Position numbers and translations under genes: made by a program | Notes under the pieces: generated by a model | Databases searched by the model: none | Seen by the model: only the letters and a program-made list of their open reading frames with translations | Told to the model about the DNA's origin: nothing | Assembly: GCF_001570865.1 (NCBI RefSeq) | Contig: NZ_BCSM01000010.1 | Span: 1-64,000 of the forward strand | DNA from: Rothia kristinae NBRC 15354 | GTDB taxonomy: Bacteria; Actinomycetota; Actinomycetes; Actinomycetales; Micrococcaceae | Reading direction: 5' to 3' | DNA: 64,000 nucleotides | In this document: piece by piece, positions 29,804 through 41,373 of the stretch | How the letters are laid out: each line of letters begins with the position of its first letter | Position numbering within the stretch: position 1 is the stretch's first letter

Positions 29804-30829
29804 TCAGTCGTGAGGCGCCGCGGGCGGGCTGAGCACGGGCTCCTCGGGCAGGCCCATGGCCTCCTGGTAGGCCGCGGCCAGGCGCAGGTGGCTGTGCACG
29901 TCCTCCCCGCGGCGCCGACGCAGCGACTGGCTGACCAGCCGCGCGCCGCGTTCGCGCACCGCCGCGTCGAACCCCTGCGGATCCGACAGGGCCGAGGGGT
30001 CCGCGACGACGGCGTCGATCTGCAGGCCGGGAGCGTACCGCTCCAGGACCTCCAGGTGCCCGACGGCACCCAGTCCGGCGGTCTCGCGCCGCTCCATCGC
30101 GAGGTTCATGCACACGCACACCCGCGCCGCGGAGGAGCAGATCGCCTCCCGCAGCTCCGGCAGCAGCAGGTGCGGGATGACCGAGGTGTACCAGGACCCG
30201 GGGCCCAGCACGAGCCAGTCCGCCGCGCGGATCGCCTCCAGCGCTTCGGGGCAGGCCCGGGCCTCGGCCGGCTCCAGGCTGATCCGCTCGACGCGCTCGG
30301 CGGTGGCCAGGCGCGCCTGGCCCGTGATCCGCTTCGGGGCGCCCTGATGGTCCCGCACCCACCCGGAGACCACGAGGGGATCCACCGCCATCGGCAGGAC
30401 CCGCCCGCGGGCCTTCAGCAGCTGGGAGGCCCAGTCCAGTCCGGCCACCGGATCATCCAGCAGCTGCCACAGGCTCAGCAGCAGCAGGTTGCCCATCGCG
30501 TGCCCGTCCAGCTCCCCCGAGGAACCGGGCAGGGTCGAGAAGCGATGCTGCATCGCCTCCCGCCACAGGTGCCCCCACGCGGAGTCGTCGCACAAGGCGG
30601 ACAGCGCCATGCGCAGGTCCCCCGGCGGCAGCACGTCGAACTGCTCCCGCAGCCGCCCGGAGGAGCCGCCGTCATCGGCGACCGTGACCACCGCGGTCAG
30701 CTGCGGGGTGAGCAGGCGCAGCGCCGAGAGCGAGGCGTAGAGCCCGTGGCCCCCGCCGAGGGCGACGACGCGCGGGGCGCCGGCCCCGGCCTCCGGGACG
30801 GCCTCGCCCCGGGATCCGATCGCGGCCAC
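29804..30829 (-). CDS. yvcK: YvcK/CofD-like gluconeogenesis factor
   Basis: The 341-residue protein has the family start VVALGGGHGLYASLSALR with a glycine-rich nucleotide site. It continues with TVADDGGSSGRLREQF, PPGDLRMALSAL, HAMGNLLLLSL and LVLGPGSWYTSVIPHLL. YvcK binds UDP-sugars and affects cell-wall precursor supply; mycobacterial homologue is CuvA. It starts 4 bp after the rapZ stop, so they are coupled. The related CofD makes F420, but the rapZ-whiA context favours YvcK. Confidence 0.93.
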   Translation of the reverse strand: MAAIGSRGEAVPEAGAGAPRVVALGGGHGLYASLSALRLLTPQLTAVVTVADDGGSSGRLREQFDVLPPGDLRMALSALCDDSAWGHLWREAMQHRFSTLPGSSGELDGHAMGNLLLLSLWQLLDDPVAGLDWASQLLKARGRVLPMAVDPLVVSGWVRDHQGAPKRITGQARLATAERVERISLEPAEARACPEALEAIRAADWLVLGPGSWYTSVIPHLLLPELREAICSSAARVCVCMNLAMERRETAGLGAVGHLEVLERYAPGLQIDAVVADPSALSDPQGFDAAVRERGARLVSQSLRRRRGEDVHSHLRLAAAYQEAMGLPEEPVLSPPAAPHD

Positions 30830-30833
30830 GGCG

Positions 30834-31808
30834 CTACTCCCGCCCCAGATCGCGGTGCTGGACGTTCACGGTGACGTTGGGCAGGCCCTTGAGCCGCCGG
30901 GCCAGCTCCTCGGTCACCGCGACCGAGCGGTGCTTGCCGCCGGTGCAGCCGATCGCGATGGTCGCGTAGTGCTTGTTCTCCGAGCGGTAGCCGGCGATCA
31001 CGGGCTTCAGCGCCTCGGCGTACTGGTCCACGAAGGTCTGGGCGCCGCTGTCCTTGAGCACGAAGTCCCGCACCTCCGGGTCCTGGCCCGTCTTGGGCCG
31101 CAGGGCGGGAACCCAGTGCGGGTTGGGGACGAAGCGCATATCGGCCATGAAGTTCGCATCGGCCGGCACCCCGTACTTGAAGCCGAAGCTCATGACCGTC
31201 AGGTTCACCACCGAGGGGCCCGTGGCCGAGTAGGTGCGGGAGATGACCTTGGACAGCTCGTGCACGTTGTACTCCGAGGTGTCCAGCACGACGTCGGCCC
31301 GGCGCTTGAGATCGGCCAGCAGCTCCCGCTCGGCGTGGATCCCGTCCAGGATGCGCCCCTCCCTCTGCAGCGGGTGGGGGCGGCGCTGGGCCTCGTAGCG
31401 GGCGATGATCGCCTGATCCGAGGCGTCGAGGAAGAGCACCGTGTACTCGACCGGGGCGGCGTTGAGCACGTCCAGGGCCTCGCGGAAGTTCTCGAACAGG
31501 GCGGTGCCCCGGATGTCGATGATCACGGCCAGGCGCGGCATGGCCTTGGGGCTGCGCGCCACCAGATCCACCAGGGGGGTGAGCATCTGCGGCGGCAGGT
31601 TGTCCACGACGTACCAGCCGTTGTCCTCCAGCGTGTGCGCGGCGGTCGAGCGCCCGGCCCCGGAGATCCCGGTGATCACGAGCATCTCCGACTGGGCGGC
31701 GGGCTTCTGGGGCACGAGCGGATCATTCCCGGCGTCGGGGGCGGGGGTCTCGGACCGGTCGCGGGGCGGTTGTGGGGCGGATGCTGAGGGGGGCTGCTGC
31801 GAGGTCAC
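30834..31808 (-). CDS. rapZ: RNase adapter/nucleotide-binding protein RapZ
   Basis: The 324-residue product has a P-loop GISGAGRST (about 45-53; Arg replaces the usual Lys, as I recall for actinobacteria), then YVVDNLPPQML, Walker B-like LAVIIDIRG, and LFLDASDQAIIARY. The C-terminal half has MSFGFKYGVPADAN, GCTGGKHRSVAV and VQHRDLG. RapZ-type proteins bind small RNAs or nucleotides. The start GTG at 31808 has GGAG upstream; the open frame extends to 31910 without coding character. Confidence 0.93.
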   Translation of the reverse strand: MTSQQPPSASAPQPPRDRSETPAPDAGNDPLVPQKPAAQSEMLVITGISGAGRSTAAHTLEDNGWYVVDNLPPQMLTPLVDLVARSPKAMPRLAVIIDIRGTALFENFREALDVLNAAPVEYTVLFLDASDQAIIARYEAQRRPHPLQREGRILDGIHAERELLADLKRRADVVLDTSEYNVHELSKVISRTYSATGPSVVNLTVMSFGFKYGVPADANFMADMRFVPNPHWVPALRPKTGQDPEVRDFVLKDSGAQTFVDQYAEALKPVIAGYRSENKHYATIAIGCTGGKHRSVAVTEELARRLKGLPNVTVNVQHRDLGRE

Positions 31809-31934
31809 CGGGTGCTCGTCTCCTGCTGGGTCGTGCCTGTGGTCAGGGGCGCGTCCCCGGACGGGGGAAGCGGGACGCGGCTGCCCCTCCAGGATACTCC
31901 GGCGCCCCAAGACCCCAGGGCCCCAAGGCCCCGA

Positions 31935-33956
31935 TCAGGCGCCGTCGGCGGCCGGTGCCGGTCCCGATGCCGATTCCGGCTGCGGATCCGGCGCCGGTTC
32001 CGGCTCCTCGGCGCGCAGGTGCTCCTGCACGGCCTCGGCCAGCTTCGGCCCGATCCCGCGCACCCGGGTGAGCTGCTCGACGTCGGCCTCCCGGATGGCC
32101 TGCAGCGTGCCGAACTGCGCCAGCAGCGCATCCCGGCGGGCGGCCCCGAGCCCCGGGATCCCGTCCAGGGCCGAGGAGAGCATGGCCTTGCCGCGCTTGG
32201 AGCGGTGGAAGGTGATCGCGAACCGGTGGGCCTCATCGCGCAGGCGCTGCAGCAGGAACAACCCCTGCGAGGCGCGCGGCAGGATGACCGGGAAGTCGTC
32301 GTCCGGCACCCAGATCTCCTCCAGGCGCTTGGCCAGCCCGACCACCGCGACGTCGGAGATCCCCAGCTCGTCCAGGGCCTGGCGGGCCGCGGCGACCTGC
32401 GGGGGCCCGCCGTCCACGACGACGAGATTGGGCGGGTAGGCGAAGCGCTGCGGCTCCGGGGCCCCGGCCTGCTCGGCGTCGATCTGCCCGGTGCGCACCC
32501 CCGCCCGGGCCCGCTCCTCCTGATCTGCCAGGTGGCGCTTGAAGCGGCGGGTGATGACGTCGTGCATCGAGGCGGTGTCGTCGCGGGCCGCCTCCCCGCG
32601 GATGGAGAACTTGCGGTACTCGGATTTGCGGGGCAGCCCGTCCTCGAAGACCACCATGGAGGCCACCACGTTGGTGCCCTGCACGTGGGAGATGTCGTAG
32701 CACTCGATGCGCATCAGCGGGTCCGGCAGCCCCAGGGCCTCCTGCAGCTCCTGCAGGGAGGCGCTGCGGGTGGTCAGGTCCCCGGCCCGGCGGGACTTGT
32801 GCAGCATCAGGGACTGCTTGGCGTTGTCCGCGACGGTGCCCATCAGCTGCGCCCGCTCCCCGCGCTGCGGCACGGAGATCCGGACACGCGAGCCGCGCAG
32901 TCCCGTCAGCCACTGCTCCAGCTGCTCGCGGTTGCTGGGCAGCACGGGCACCAGCACGGTGCGGGGGATCTCGTGGGCGCTGGTCTCGTCCTCATGCGGG
33001 GTGGAGGCCAGGGTCACGGCCGATTCCCCGTAGACCTGCTGCAGCAGCTGCTCGACCATCTCCCCCGGGGTGAGGTCCTCGACCTTCTCCACGATCCACC
33101 CGCGCTGGCCGCGGATGCGCCCGCCGCGCACGTGGAAGACCTGGGCGGCGGCCTCCAGCTCGTCCTCGTGGAAGGCGAACAGGTCCGCGTCCACCGAATC
33201 CGAGAGCACGACGGCGTTGCGCTCGAAGGCGGTGCGCAGGGCCTGGATGTCATCGCGCAGCCGGGCGGCGACCTCGAAGTCCATCTCCTCCGCCGCCCGG
33301 TGCATCCGCCGGGTCAGCTCCCGGATGAACCGCTCGGAGTCCCCCGCCATGAACCGGCAGAGTCGATCGGCCAGCTCTCGGTGGTCCTCCGCGGAGATGC
33401 GCCCGACGCACGGGGCGGAGCACTTGTCGATGTACCCGAGCAGGCAGGGCCGATCCTGCTGCTCGGCGCGGCGGAACACCGCCCCGGAGCAGGTGCGCAC
33501 GGGGAAGACCCGCAGCAGGGCGTCCAGGGTCTCGCGGATGGCCCACGCCTGGGAGAACGGCCCGAAGTAGCGGGTGCCCTTCTTCTTCTCCCCGCGCATC
33601 ACCTGCGCGCGGGGGTACTTCTCGGCCATGGACACCGCGAGGTACGGGTAGGACTTGTCGTCCCGGTATTTGATGTTGAACCGCGGGGTGTACTGCTTGA
33701 TCCAGGTGTATTCCAGCTGCAGGGATTCCAGCTCGGAGGCCACCACGGTCCATTCGACCCCGGCCGCGGTGTGGACCATCGCGTAGGTCTTCGGCGCCAG
33801 CTGCTCGGGTTTGGCGAAGTAGCTGGTCAGCCGGTTGCGCAGGTTCTTGGCCTTGCCCACGTAGATGACCCGCCCGACGTCGTCCCGGAAGCGGTACACG
33901 CCGGGGTCGGTGGGGATGTCCCCCGTGCGGGGCCGGTAGGTCGCCGGATCGGCCAT
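31935..33956 (-). CDS. uvrC: Excinuclease ABC subunit UvrC
   Basis: The 673-residue nuclease makes both cuts in nucleotide excision repair. It has the GIY-YIG domain ([20 protein letters not shown] near 18-37), a Cys cluster ([13 protein letters not shown]) near 177, a UVR segment, and the RNase H-like domain with [13 protein letters not shown]-terminal helix-hairpin-helix motifs include [13 protein letters not shown] and [12 protein letters not shown]. The tail is Pro/Glu-rich. It is downstream of uvrA, with two genes between. Confidence 0.95.
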   Translation of the reverse strand: MADPATYRPRTGDIPTDPGVYRFRDDVGRVIYVGKAKNLRNRLTSYFAKPEQLAPKTYAMVHTAAGVEWTVVASELESLQLEYTWIKQYTPRFNIKYRDDKSYPYLAVSMAEKYPRAQVMRGEKKKGTRYFGPFSQAWAIRETLDALLRVFPVRTCSGAVFRRAEQQDRPCLLGYIDKCSAPCVGRISAEDHRELADRLCRFMAGDSERFIRELTRRMHRAAEEMDFEVAARLRDDIQALRTAFERNAVVLSDSVDADLFAFHEDELEAAAQVFHVRGGRIRGQRGWIVEKVEDLTPGEMVEQLLQQVYGESAVTLASTPHEDETSAHEIPRTVLVPVLPSNREQLEQWLTGLRGSRVRISVPQRGERAQLMGTVADNAKQSLMLHKSRRAGDLTTRSASLQELQEALGLPDPLMRIECYDISHVQGTNVVASMVVFEDGLPRKSEYRKFSIRGEAARDDTASMHDVITRRFKRHLADQEERARAGVRTGQIDAEQAGAPEPQRFAYPPNLVVVDGGPPQVAAARQALDELGISDVAVVGLAKRLEEIWVPDDDFPVILPRASQGLFLLQRLRDEAHRFAITFHRSKRGKAMLSSALDGIPGLGAARRDALLAQFGTLQAIREADVEQLTRVRGIGPKLAEAVQEHLRAEEPEPAPDPQPESASGPAPAADGA

Positions 33957-34007
33957 GGGAAGGGTGTCCTCCTGAGTGCTCGGGCACCGGGTCCTCCCCG
34001 CGGGACG

Positions 34008-34694
34008 TCAGGCGCCGGCGTCCTTGGCCAGGGAGGGCGAGGTGTTGTATTCGTTCTTGCGCGGCTGCCCGCACAGGCGGGCGATCTCGTCCATGATCGC
34101 GTCCGTGGTGGCCCGCCGCTGGGCCCCGGACTGCTTCTCGCCGAGCTTCTCGAAGCTCATCGGCTCGCCGACGCGCACCGTGAAGCGCACCGGGCGCAGC
34201 AGCTTCGTGCCGGGCGGCTGGATCCGCTCGGTGCCGATCAGCCCGACGGGGACGACGGGGGCGCCGGTCATGTGCGCCAGCCACGCCACCCCGATCTTGC
34301 CGCGGTAGAGGTAGCCGTCCAGGGAGCGGGTGCCCTCCGGGTAGATCCCGAAGACCCCGCCGCGCTCCAGGCGCTCCAGGCCGATCTCCAGGGCCTTGAG
34401 CCGTTCGATCTGATCCGCGCGGTTCACGGGGATGATGTCGATCAGCTCGAAGATCCGCTTCATCAGCCGACCCTTGAACCCCGGGGAGTTCACGTACTCG
34501 GCCTTCGCCAGGAAGGCCACCCGCCGCGGCATGAGCGCGGAGATGATGACGGAGTCCAGGAAGGCCCGGTGGTTGGAGGCCACGATCACGGGACCGGAGG
34601 CGGGGAAGCGCTTCAGACCGGTGACCCTGGCCCGGAAGACGGTCTTGATCAGGCCGGTCACGGCCGTCTGCGTCAGCCGGTACAGCTTCTCCAT
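34008..34694 (-). CDS. 1-acyl-glycerol-3-phosphate acyltransferase (PlsC family)
   Basis: The 228-residue protein has the four PlsC blocks: NHRAFLD (41-47, NHX4D with catalytic His), a substrate-binding block near IIPVNRAD, FGIYPEGTRSLDG (EGTR), and a VVPVGLIG block. It acylates lysophosphatidate or a related lipid at the membrane. The start MEKLYRLTQTAVTGLIK is amphipathic. Acceptor specificity cannot be told. It lies between the HAD phosphatase and uvrC genes. Confidence 0.88.
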   Translation of the reverse strand: MEKLYRLTQTAVTGLIKTVFRARVTGLKRFPASGPVIVASNHRAFLDSVIISALMPRRVAFLAKAEYVNSPGFKGRLMKRIFELIDIIPVNRADQIERLKALEIGLERLERGGVFGIYPEGTRSLDGYLYRGKIGVAWLAHMTGAPVVPVGLIGTERIQPPGTKLLRPVRFTVRVGEPMSFEKLGEKQSGAQRRATTDAIMDEIARLCGQPRKNEYNTSPSLAKDAGA

Positions 34695-34822
34695 GGGTCT
34701 GGTCAGGGTCCTTCCCTCATCCGAGCCGGCGACCTCGCCGGTGTGGTGCGCGTGTCATGAACACTGTACATTTCCCCGACACCGGCTCCCACCCCCGGGC
34801 GCGGCACGTCACGGCGGCGAGG

Positions 34823-35547
34823 TCATCCCGTCCCCTCCAGCCGCAGGTCGCAGCGCCGGGCCAGCTGGGCCCGCAGCGCGTCGACGTCCTCCGCGACGGC
34901 GGCGGCCCCGTGTGCGGTGAGCTCTCCGGGGGCGGCGAACCCCCAGGCCACTCCGATGCAGTCCAGGCCGTGGACCCGGGCGCCCTCGACGTCGTACTCC
35001 CGGTCCCCGACCATCACGGTGCGCCGCGGATCGGCCGCCAGCCCGCGCCGGGCCAGCAGGTCCAGGGCGCGGGCGATGACCCCGGCCTTGTCCACGGGCA
35101 GGTGGGCGGTCTCCGGGCGCAGCTCATCCCTCGCCCCGGAGATGACGTCCGCGAGGGCGTCCAGCCCGAAGTGCGCGGCGATCCGCTCGGCGCTGGGCTG
35201 CGGCTTCTGGGTGGCCAGGGCCACCGCGGCCCCCGCGGCGCGCAGGTCCCGCAGCAGCTGCGCCACCCCGGGGTAGAGCCGGGAGTCCCGGGCAGCCCGG
35301 GCGGGATACGCCTCGCGGTAGGCGGCCAGGGCGGCGCGGCGCTCGGCCGGGGAGAGGTCCGTGTGCCGCTCCAGGCCCACCGAGGCGGGCGGCCCTACGA
35401 ACCGGCGCAGCGTGGCCTCCTCCGGGCGCGGATGGCCCTGGGCCTGGATGGCCTCGGCGATGGTCTCGGTGATGGCCCCGGCCGGATCCAGCAGGGTCCC
35501 GTCCAGGTCGAACAGCACCGCCGGGACGGATCCGGCGGGAGCGCCGC

Positions 35548-35551
<4 letters not shown>
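34823..35551 (-). CDS. HAD phosphatase, phosphoglycolate phosphatase-like
   Basis: The 242-residue HAD hydrolase has motif [11 protein letters not shown] (13-22), motif II in VALATQK, and motif [16 protein letters not shown]. The cap domain is of the Gph/PGP type (helical, about 25-95). Substrate may be 2-phosphoglycolate, formed in DNA repair, which fits the neighbour uvrA, but other sugar phosphates are possible. The start is GTG, overlapping the uvrA stop by 4 bp. Confidence 0.85.
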
Positions 35552-38454
<2,903 letters not shown>

Positions 38455-38504
38455 GGGTGCGGGAGGGCTCCCTTCCGGGTTGGGGGCGGCGCGGTCGCCG
38501 GGCA

Positions 38505-38521
38505 TTCGAAGATCTATTCTA
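38505..38521 (-). promoter_or_regulatory. uvrA promoter with LexA-box-like dyad
   Basis: TAGAATAGATCTTCGAA on the minus strand has a -10-like TAGAAT and a dyad GAA-N6-TTC at the spacing of the actinobacterial LexA box. The inner C and G of GAAC-N4-GTTC are missing, so it is a partial match. Its place over the likely uvrA transcript start fits SOS control. Confidence 0.4.
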
Positions 38522-38722
38522 CGGCTCGCGAAGCTGTCCGGAACGACCGCCGGGCGGATTTCCCTCACCGGCGAACGCACCGGCCCGCCCCTTCCGCGCC
38601 CCATGAGCCCGGCAGGGGTCGCGGCGTGTCCGAGGCTCACGGGCGCGGGTCCACGGGTGCGGAGGGGCGGTCGCGTTGCGCGTGCGTCACGCGCGTGTTG
38701 CGGGGGCGGGGCCGCGGGGCCC

Positions 38723-38728
38723 TAGAAT
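38723..38728 (+). promoter_or_regulatory. -10 element of MBL hydrolase gene, predicted leaderless
   Basis: TAGAAT ends 7 nt before ATG 38736, placing the likely start of transcription on the start codon. No ribosome site is present. Confidence 0.45.
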
Positions 38729-38735
38729 CGTGCGC

Positions 38736-39404
38736 ATGATGGCACTCGCGACCGAGAAGCTCGACCTGTCCGAGGTGACGATCCGGTGGATCAGCGTCTC
38801 CTCGATGGACAACAACGTGTACCTGATGACCTGCCGCTCCACCGGGGCCCAGCTGCTGATCGACGCGGCCGACGAGCCGGAGCGGATCTCCGGGTTGGTG
38901 GCCGCCGGGCGCGAGGACGTCTCCGGGTCCTGCACCTGCTGCGGCAACGTGCAGCTGATCGTGACCACGCATTCGCACTGGGATCACGTGCGGGCGCTGG
39001 CGGAGATCCGCTCCCGCTCGGAGGCACTGACCGCCTGCGGGGTGCGGGACGAGCAGGACATCGACGTGCCCATGGACATCACCTTCCAGGACGGGGACAC
39101 CGCGGATCTGGAGGGATTCTCCCTCAAGGTCATCGAGCTGCGCGGGCACACCCCCGGCTCGATCGCCCTGGCCTACGAGGACCCGGCCGGGCGCACCGTG
39201 ATCTTCACGGGCGACTCCCTGTTCCCGGGCGGGGTGGGCAAGACCGACTCCCTCGAGGCCTTCCGCGCCCTGCTGCACGATGTGCGCACCAAGATCTTCG
39301 ACGTCTACGACGACGGCACCCTCATCCTGCCCGGTCACGGCGAGTCCACGACTCTGGGAGCCGAGCGCCCGCACCTGGACGAGTGGGAGCGGCGCGGCTG
39401 GTGA
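38736..39404 (+). CDS. MBL-fold metallo-hydrolase (glyoxalase II-like)
   Basis: The 222-residue protein has the metallo-beta-lactamase metal motif THSHWDH (about 78-84), then ELRGHTPGS and FTGDSLFPGGVGKT with the Asp and a late His in LPGHGEST. The arrangement resembles hydroxyacylglutathione hydrolase-like enzymes, here perhaps acting on mycothiol or other thioesters. A small CTCCG stretch near 68 adds paired Cys of unknown use. It is divergent from uvrA. Confidence 0.85.
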   Translation: MMALATEKLDLSEVTIRWISVSSMDNNVYLMTCRSTGAQLLIDAADEPERISGLVAAGREDVSGSCTCCGNVQLIVTTHSHWDHVRALAEIRSRSEALTACGVRDEQDIDVPMDITFQDGDTADLEGFSLKVIELRGHTPGSIALAYEDPAGRTVIFTGDSLFPGGVGKTDSLEAFRALLHDVRTKIFDVYDDGTLILPGHGESTTLGAERPHLDEWERRGW

Positions 39405-39429
39405 GCCGCGGATCGGCAGCCGGGAGCGT

Positions 39430-39443
39430 GGTCTCGGCCGATC
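39430..39443 (+). repeat. Possible solitary copy of the 19-bp array unit
   Basis: GGTCTCGGCCGATC is identical over 14 nt to unit 60476-60489 of the phased array downstream of the LppP/LprE gene. Like both arrays it lies between convergent gene ends, here the MBL gene and fhs. A single 14-nt match could be chance in GC-rich DNA. Confidence 0.35.
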
Positions 39444-39477
39444 GCTGATCCCTCCCCCGCCCTCCCGACGACGCCGC

Positions 39478-39521
39478 GACGCCCCGTCGACCGCCCTCGT
39501 GCGAGCGGTCGACGGGGCGTC
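39478..39521. terminator. Bidirectional hairpin between MBL gene and fhs
   Basis: Arms 39478-39494 and 39505-39521 are perfect 17-bp complements around a 10-nt loop. It lies just past the fhs stop and 74 bp after the MBL stop. No U-tract. Confidence 0.75.
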
Positions 39522-39538
39522 GTCGCGCCTGAACCGGC

Positions 39539-41233
39539 TCAGAACAGCCCGTGCACGGCGCCGTCGGCGTCGAGCCCGATGCGCTCGGCCGCCGGGGAGG
39601 CGGACAGCCCCGGCATGGTGCGCATGGTCCCGCAGATCGCGTAGACGTAGCCGGCCCCGGCCGCCAGGCGCACCTCCCGCACCGGCAGGCGCCATCCCGT
39701 CGGGGCGCCCTTCCGACTGGGATCCGCGGTCAGGGACAGGTGCGTCTTGGCGATGACCACGGGCAGGTCCCCGCAGCCCTGCTCTTCGCAGCGGGCCAGC
39801 TGGCGGGCAGCCGCCGGGGCGATCTCCAGCCCGTCGGCCCCGTAGACCTTCCGGGCCACGGCGTCGAGCTTGTCCGTCAGGGAATCCTCGGGGGCGTAGG
39901 TGGGCACCAGCTCGTGCGGCTGCTCGCAGGCCTCGGCCACGGCGTCGGCCAGCTCGGTGGCGCCGTCTCCACCGCGGGCCACGCCCTCGTGCACGGCCAC
40001 CCGCGCCCCGGCCCGCTCGGCGATCTCCCGGATGACGGCGTGCTCGCTGGGGTGGTCGGTCGGGAAGGCGTTGATCGCCACGACGGGGCTGATGCCGAAG
40101 CCGCGCAGGATCTCCAGGTGCTTGAGCAGGTTCGGGGCCCCGGCGCGCACGTCCTCGGGGTTCTCGGCCAGCAGCTCCTCGGGCAGGGGCTTGCCGGGCA
40201 CGATCCGGTGGCGTCCGGAGTGGGCCTTCAGCGCCCGGACGGTGACCACGAGGACCGCGGCGTCCGGGGTCAGCCCGGAGACCCGGCACTTGACGTTGAC
40301 GAAGCGCTCGGCACCCATGTCCGCTCCGAATCCGGCCTCGGTAATGACGTAGTCGGCGTGCTCCAGGGCGGCGTAGTCGGCGAGGATCGAGGAGTTGCCG
40401 GTGGCGATGTTGCCGAAGGGCCCGGTGTGGATCAGGGCGGGGACCCCTTCGAGGGTCTGCATCAGGTTCGGGTGGATCACGTCGGCCAGCAGAGCCGCCA
40501 GCGCGCCGTCGGCCTTCAGGTCCTCGGCGGTCACGGGCGCGCCGTCCCGGGTGGAGGCCACGACGATGCGGGCCAGCCGGGCCTTCAGATCCGCCAGATC
40601 CGTGGCCAGGGAGAGGATGACCATGATCTCGCTGGCCGAGGTGATGTCGAAGCCGCTCTGGCGGGTGACCCCGTCCTGGCGCTCCCCCAGGCCGATGACG
40701 ACGTGGCGCAGGGAGCGGTCGTTGATGTCCAGGACGCGCCGCCACGTGATGCTGCGCTCGTCGATGTCCAGGGCGTTGCCGTGGTGCAGATGGTTGTCCA
40801 GCAGCGCCGCGAGCATGTTGTGCGCGGCGGTGACGGCGTGGAAGTCCCCGGTCAGGTGCAGGTTGAGCTTGTCCATGGGGATGACCTGCGAGTACCCGCC
40901 GCCGGCGGCCCCGCCCTTGATCCCGAAGGTCGGGCCCAGGGAGGGCTGGCGCAGGGTGAGCATCGCGGAGCGGCCGGTGCGCGCCATGCCCTGGGCCAGG
41001 GAGACGGAGGTGGCGGTCTTGCCCTCCCCCAGCGGCGTCGGAGTGATGGCGGTGACCAGGACGTAGCGGCCGCGACGCCATTCGGGGGCGGCGTCGGCGG
41101 CGGGCAGGAGCTTGGCGACGTGGCGGCCGTAGGGCTCCAGCCGGTCGCGCTCGATGCCGGCGGTCGCGGCGATCTCCTCGATGGGCCGGGGCTGGGCCTG
41201 CTGGGCGATCTCGAGGTCGGAGGGCATGCTCAT
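39539..41233 (-). CDS. fhs: Formate-tetrahydrofolate ligase
   Basis: The 564-residue enzyme makes 10-formyl-THF from formate, THF and ATP. It has TPTPLGEGKTATSVSLAQG (nucleotide site), LRQPSLGPTFGIKGGAAGGGYSQV, FHAVTAAHNMLAAL, TEAGFGADMGAERF and VAINAFPTDHPSE. The start ATG at 41233 has GGGAG 5 nt upstream; an ATG two codons later is also possible. It supplies one-carbon units for purine and formyl-Met synthesis. It is divergent from the helicase gene. Confidence 0.96.
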   Translation of the reverse strand: MSMPSDLEIAQQAQPRPIEEIAATAGIERDRLEPYGRHVAKLLPAADAAPEWRRGRYVLVTAITPTPLGEGKTATSVSLAQGMARTGRSAMLTLRQPSLGPTFGIKGGAAGGGYSQVIPMDKLNLHLTGDFHAVTAAHNMLAALLDNHLHHGNALDIDERSITWRRVLDINDRSLRHVVIGLGERQDGVTRQSGFDITSASEIMVILSLATDLADLKARLARIVVASTRDGAPVTAEDLKADGALAALLADVIHPNLMQTLEGVPALIHTGPFGNIATGNSSILADYAALEHADYVITEAGFGADMGAERFVNVKCRVSGLTPDAAVLVVTVRALKAHSGRHRIVPGKPLPEELLAENPEDVRAGAPNLLKHLEILRGFGISPVVAINAFPTDHPSEHAVIREIAERAGARVAVHEGVARGGDGATELADAVAEACEQPHELVPTYAPEDSLTDKLDAVARKVYGADGLEIAPAAARQLARCEEQGCGDLPVVIAKTHLSLTADPSRKGAPTGWRLPVREVRLAAGAGYVYAICGTMRTMPGLSASPAAERIGLDADGAVHGLF

Positions 41234-41359
41234 GGGGACTCCCGTCGTCGTGGGGATGGGTGCGTTCCCTCTCCAGTATGGTGGCGGCGGGACCCAACCC
41301 GGCCGAGGCGGCGGGGTCGGGTCGGGCGGGCGCAAGCGGGGCCGACCCGGGCGGGTCGG

Positions 41360-41365
41360 TAGACT
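41360..41365 (+). promoter_or_regulatory. -10 element of helicase gene, predicted leaderless
   Basis: TAGACT ends 8 nt before ATG 41374, with no ribosome site between. A start on or beside the ATG is likely. Confidence 0.4.
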
Positions 41366-41373
41366 CGGGCCCG

